Of a stretch of DNA of 64,000 nucleotides, positions 59,901 to 64,000 are shown in pieces; position 1 is the stretch's first letter; the number at the start of each line of letters is the position of its first letter. The translations under genes and the position numbers were made by a program. The notes below the pieces were generated by a model. The model was not told the DNA's origin. It ran no database searches and worked only from the letters and a program-made list of their open reading frames with translations. The stretch is taken from the NCBI RefSeq assembly GCF_900496995.4, contig NC_044029.1, positions 1 to 64,000 on the forward strand. Direction: 5' to 3'. This DNA comes from Aquila chrysaetos chrysaetos (Eukaryota; Chordata; Aves; Accipitriformes; Accipitridae).

Positions 59901-62900
59901 AAGGCTTTATATATTCTGTAAGAAGAAAACAATATATCTAGGTGCCAAGTAGCTGCAGTCATCTAAGTTTTAGAAGTATCCTTAAACATTTATAAAGGGG
60001 ACACTACCACTGACGTTTCAGACCTTATTACAAGTTCTATTTTAATAGGTAAATAATTAAATTAGCTCAGAATAGCAACTTATTTAACCCTCCCTCTGAA
60101 GAATAGCAGAGTATTCAACTACTTGATCTTTAGGACTCATGCTCATTAAAGAAATCAAAGTAATTTAGCAGGGCACTGCAGGAGTCAACATCTACTACTA
60201 TAAGCCATCCCTGTGTTTCCAATTAGATCTTCTCCATAAAAAAAAAAACACCACCATACGATTGATAAAATTTATATGGAGATGCAGAAAAAATGACTTA
60301 GATTTTCCTCAAGATGCAGCAGCTTTAGTTTTACTTAAAGTACCTGGCCCAAACCACATTTCTGTAAGAGATGACTTTCCAGATGAATGGAGAACTTTGA
60401 AACAGAGTTGAAAACATTCAAGAAAAAAAGCCAAACATCAAGGAAATTTCTACACCTGCACATCTCATATCCTTCATAAGCATAAGGAAACTGCACACTA
60501 GAGGCACAAAATTAGAGAGATGACAGCAGTAATGTAAACTTTCTAAAGAAAGTTTTCTAGTTTGTATTAAACATACCAACTACAAAAGTAACATCAATAT
60601 TCAAGACCAGTGCATACTACTGACTAAGGAACATCCAAAGGTTAAGTTCACAATGCGCATTTGTACTATACAATTCACTTTGAAATCCCAAGTCTAAACC
60701 ATCAAAAGCCTCCACAATGTCATTCCTGTTCAGTATATTTTAATCACAAATCAGCAGAATGAACGCTTACATATCAACAATACTTAGCATTATAACATGC
60801 TTATAACAATGATTTATTTGATCCAGCATCTCTTACTATTCTGATGTATCCTAATACACTACAAACAACAATCCCAGTGCACTGATGAGAATTACCCTTT
60901 ATAATCCAACTGTAACCTCTAATCCAAACTAATGGCGCAATCCACGCAAAGACAATGATGTGCATTTTCATTACCATGCTTTTGACTTCCTGCATTAAGC
61001 TACATCAACCAAAACCGGTTAGCTTTCCACTCAAATTTTTGAAGCATGAGTCCCAACATGTTGGCAAGGGACTCTGAAAGCTTTACTCATGAAGAGCTAC
61101 TAACTGGGTGGAATATCAGGTTAAAGAATGCATATCAAATTTCATCAGCAAAGCAAGCCCTGTATAACAAGTATTCAACATCATTATTTAACTGAGGCTT
61201 ATGCACTCACAGAAGATTCTGTTCCTGCTACACAACGAACGGGCAGCTTATTCTGATATTCTTGTCACTAACACTGGACGTATCTTTACCACAACACCTT
61301 TAGAACAATACACTTCTAAGCAGGATTGCTTCTGGTTTACACTATGACTGAATTATTACTTGTGAATGGAGAATATAATGAAACCATTTTTAGCTAATGC
61401 ATTACAAGTAGAAAAATATAGGAATGATTTTCTATGAGGTATGAATATGCCCATTTGCTTCTTCATAAATGCCATTTCATATGGTGTCCCAAATCCAGAG
61501 TAGAAGAATTCCTCAAGTCCTTCACCGTTCCCCTCGTTTTTAAGGGCTAAAGTACCAGAACTTTATAACGAAGCCAGCAAACACACACAATTCACTAAAA
61601 TATGATCGTTGTTCTTAAAGCCTTCTGATCACTCCTGATCGACAAATAAAGAATTTTTCATGGAGTTTATGTGTTGCTACTACTTTCAGATTTCTGAGCC
61701 GGTATCAATTCAAAATTTTGGGTAGGCTTCACAGAGATTCGCATATACAAGATACTTTTTTCTGCCTTTACTTTGCTGCTGACCCATATTTGAAGGAAGA
61801 GCTCTCAGCGGAAGCTCTTGACGCCCTAACCTGGCTCTCAGCCTGAGGCTACCCAAATGGCCTAGCAGTCATTCCTAGGCTAGCATACCTTCCACCTCCA
61901 AGTGTAAAGCAAAATGGAAAACAAAATCTATGTACCCTGAAAATACCAACCTCAACCCACCACCAATCCTTAAGTACACAGAGAACTCTTCAGTAATCCC
62001 ATATGGAAATGAAGAAATTAAAAAGTGGGTTTCAAATTCTAGATTATGCCTCTGTTACCAGATAAAGTGTGTCACCAAACACAGGATGACTAAGATAAGC
62101 ACAGGGGTGTCACTTCAACTCCTCCCAGACAAGGAGGACAGAAAAGTCACATGTTAGTAACCACTACCCAGGATAACTGAATTGGCTAGTGTAAAACAGA
62201 AGAACTGCTTAAGGCGTGAATAGATGCAAAAAAGATAAAGATGATCTAGAACAAGAAAAGTGCTTTGCTAGTAACAGCTAAAGAACTGAGTTAAGGACTC
62301 CAAACACAGTAGCTCAGCTCAAAAAGCTAGCTTCAAAGAAGCCAAAGAGGTGCTGATTGACACTTCTTACATATGGGTTCTGTACATCTAAAGGCTCCAA
62401 AGATTTTTCTGCTAGTCACATAGAATAACATTTGTTAGGATGCTTGGCAGAACACTTTTATGACCACCTGTAAGGCTCAGAAGCATGCACAAATTTACTT
62501 GTCTCAAGGAGAATCTAATTAACTTTGCTAGTTTTTCATATTTCTAGACTATAACCTAATTTTTATGTAGTGACAATTATTAAACCCCCACCCCCCCCCC
62601 CATTTCTTTGCAACAGTTAAGTCTTAGCAGTTTCAAGACGTTGTGCTGTTCCAGGGCCATTCAGATCTGCTCAGTGCCTGCACGACTATCAGAAATAATG
62701 ATCCTGCTCCACCCTCTGCTTCTAACCAATTCCTGACACTGACTCTAGCACCAGTGCAAGGCAGAGGGGGTAACCGACCTGGCATAAAAATGAACCAGTG
62801 GAGCAAGATAAGCTGATTTAAGATAAAATAGGATCTTTACAAGCAGGCCTTTTAAAGAAAACTTGGCAATCTTTGCTCATTTCAACTATATACTGGGGAA

Positions 62901-64000
62901 AAAAAAAAAAATCCTGGGACACTAACGTCAATTGTTAACATTTCACTCCATTTGTAAATGACTCGATTCATTTAAAACAGGTATGATCCTATTTGTAAGG
63001 ATCACTCCTGTTTTCTAGAGAATAGGGATGGCAAAACCTGAGTTTACCTAAGCATACTATTAAAAAAATATTTAATCAATTTTACAGTTGAAAAATAATA
63101 TTTAAAAAAAAAATAATCACACTTTTCCATCAGCTTGTTTCTAATACTTCCGAGTGACAAGTTCCCGCAGCTCTGGTCATCAGCAGTAAATTCAACTTGA
63201 ACTAACCTTTTAACTACTGACACATGTAATAAAAAGTCCTTTAGTTTAACTGCTAACAGTAAAAAAACCAGTATGAAGAAAACATTTGTATGTAAGTACA
63301 TAAGATTAGCACCTGGTCCTCAGCACTCCTCATTCCTCAGTATTTGGGAAACCCACAATATGTATTCAGTAGTTTCTATTTAAGCCTCTCTATTTAAGTA
63401 TGTCAGGTTAGCAGTACTTGGAATGACATACTTCAGAGAAGATTTTTTTTCAACCTGCAGTCATGACTATATTAAATTAGTCCAGCCTTTTACTACATCA
63501 AAATATAAGCCACTTTTTTTTGGCATGGTCCACATCCAACCCAGTTTTCCACTTCTTGTCAGAGAAGCACACAAGAGAAGTTTAAGTTAGGTATACTTAA
63601 GGTATTTTAAAAAAACCACTTTTTTTAAAAAATAATGTGCTTTTCCAGGTGTATAACAGAACCACACCTGCCACTTACAGAATGATTTCATTGTACTGCC
63701 ATTAACAATACAACTGCTTTTTAGATATTCCAGATGAATTCTAAGAACTGCAACTCACTGGAAACTCCCGAAGAGCATCTGCCAAGCCCCTCCCATTTCA
63801 CTTCTCTGTCAGGTGTCTGTCACAAGAGCAAAGGCAAGCACAGAGCAGCAGGGCGCTGGGCTGGGCAGCTGGCAAGAGGCTGCCTGAACATTGCATCCTG
63901 GCAGGTACCAAGCAGCAGTTAATCACACATTGAGCGATGCTGTGTGACTGCAAGTGCCTCTATCCCACTGCCAAAATTCAGACGAGGGAGGAAGCAGGTT
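56999..64000 (-). other. LUC7L2 intron 1 (right edge of window)
   Basis: At least 7 kb of AT-rich sequence. The expected first exon (MSAQAQMRAM... with a CpG island) was looked for on the minus strand and not found, so it should lie beyond 64000. One CpG-rich microexon candidate at 58668-58700 is listed separately. A C run lies near 62587-62600. Confidence 0.55.
58668..58700 (-). other. Candidate 33-nt in-frame cassette microexon in LUC7L2 intron 1
   Basis: On the minus strand CTACATCAATCTGCAAG precedes a 33-nt CpG-rich block, followed by a strong GTGAGT donor. Placed between exon 1 (phase 1 end) and exon 2 it would add 11 residues with no stop and keep the frame. It stands out because it carries several CpGs in a very AT-rich intron. 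There is no homologous protein segment I recognise, so it could equally be chance. Confidence 0.25.

Overview
The window looks like avian nuclear DNA. Three kinds of evidence agree: CR1 LINE 3' ends (22.2-22.7 kb and 33.6-34.5 kb), solo LTRs of families widespread in birds (17.4-18.0 kb and 40.35-40.95 kb, with 5-bp target duplications), and two vertebrate genes recognisable exon by exon. The plus-strand gene at 21.3-25.0 kb is a three-exon, 151-residue globin that I read as the eye-expressed globin E (GbE) of birds. The minus-strand gene from 35.7 kb to beyond the right edge is the splicing factor LUC7L2, with nine coding exons visible and exon 1 missing. Most of the window is intron, repeat and intergenic DNA.

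Layout. 0.56-1.78 kb is a GC-rich tandem array. Its first eight units repeat every 78 bp, and most carry one RFX-type X-box palindrome and one NRF1-type palindrome. 1.69-2.96 kb and 14.27-15.60 kb are arms of a diverged inverted repeat of about 1.3 kb, each with CpG-rich, promoter-like sequence. The spacer between them holds a broken endogenous retrovirus (leader, protease and partial reverse-transcriptase remnants, 4.4-6.05 kb), two LTR fragments, a 203-bp direct repeat, a small 28-bp minisatellite, an old CR1 scrap, candidate exons I cannot name (8.3-8.9 kb), CpG-rich DNA (11.4-13.0 kb) and 1.3 kb of purine-rich minisatellite (13.0-14.3 kb).

15.9-17.2 kb (minus) holds four short, phase-compatible exon candidates of a gene I do not recognise; the most upstream has an in-frame stop. 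19.40-19.67 kb (plus) is a lone HSPA12-type first coding exon with an ISRE-like motif 56 bp upstream. Globin E follows. About 8 kb of gene-poor DNA and a CR1 copy separate it from the convergent 3' end of LUC7L2.

How the parts relate. Nothing suggests that globin E and LUC7L2 cooperate functionally; they are convergent neighbours. The most unusual structure is the RFX/NRF1-motif array joined to one arm of the inverted repeat. It could be an amplified CpG-island promoter, but which gene it would serve cannot be decided inside the window.
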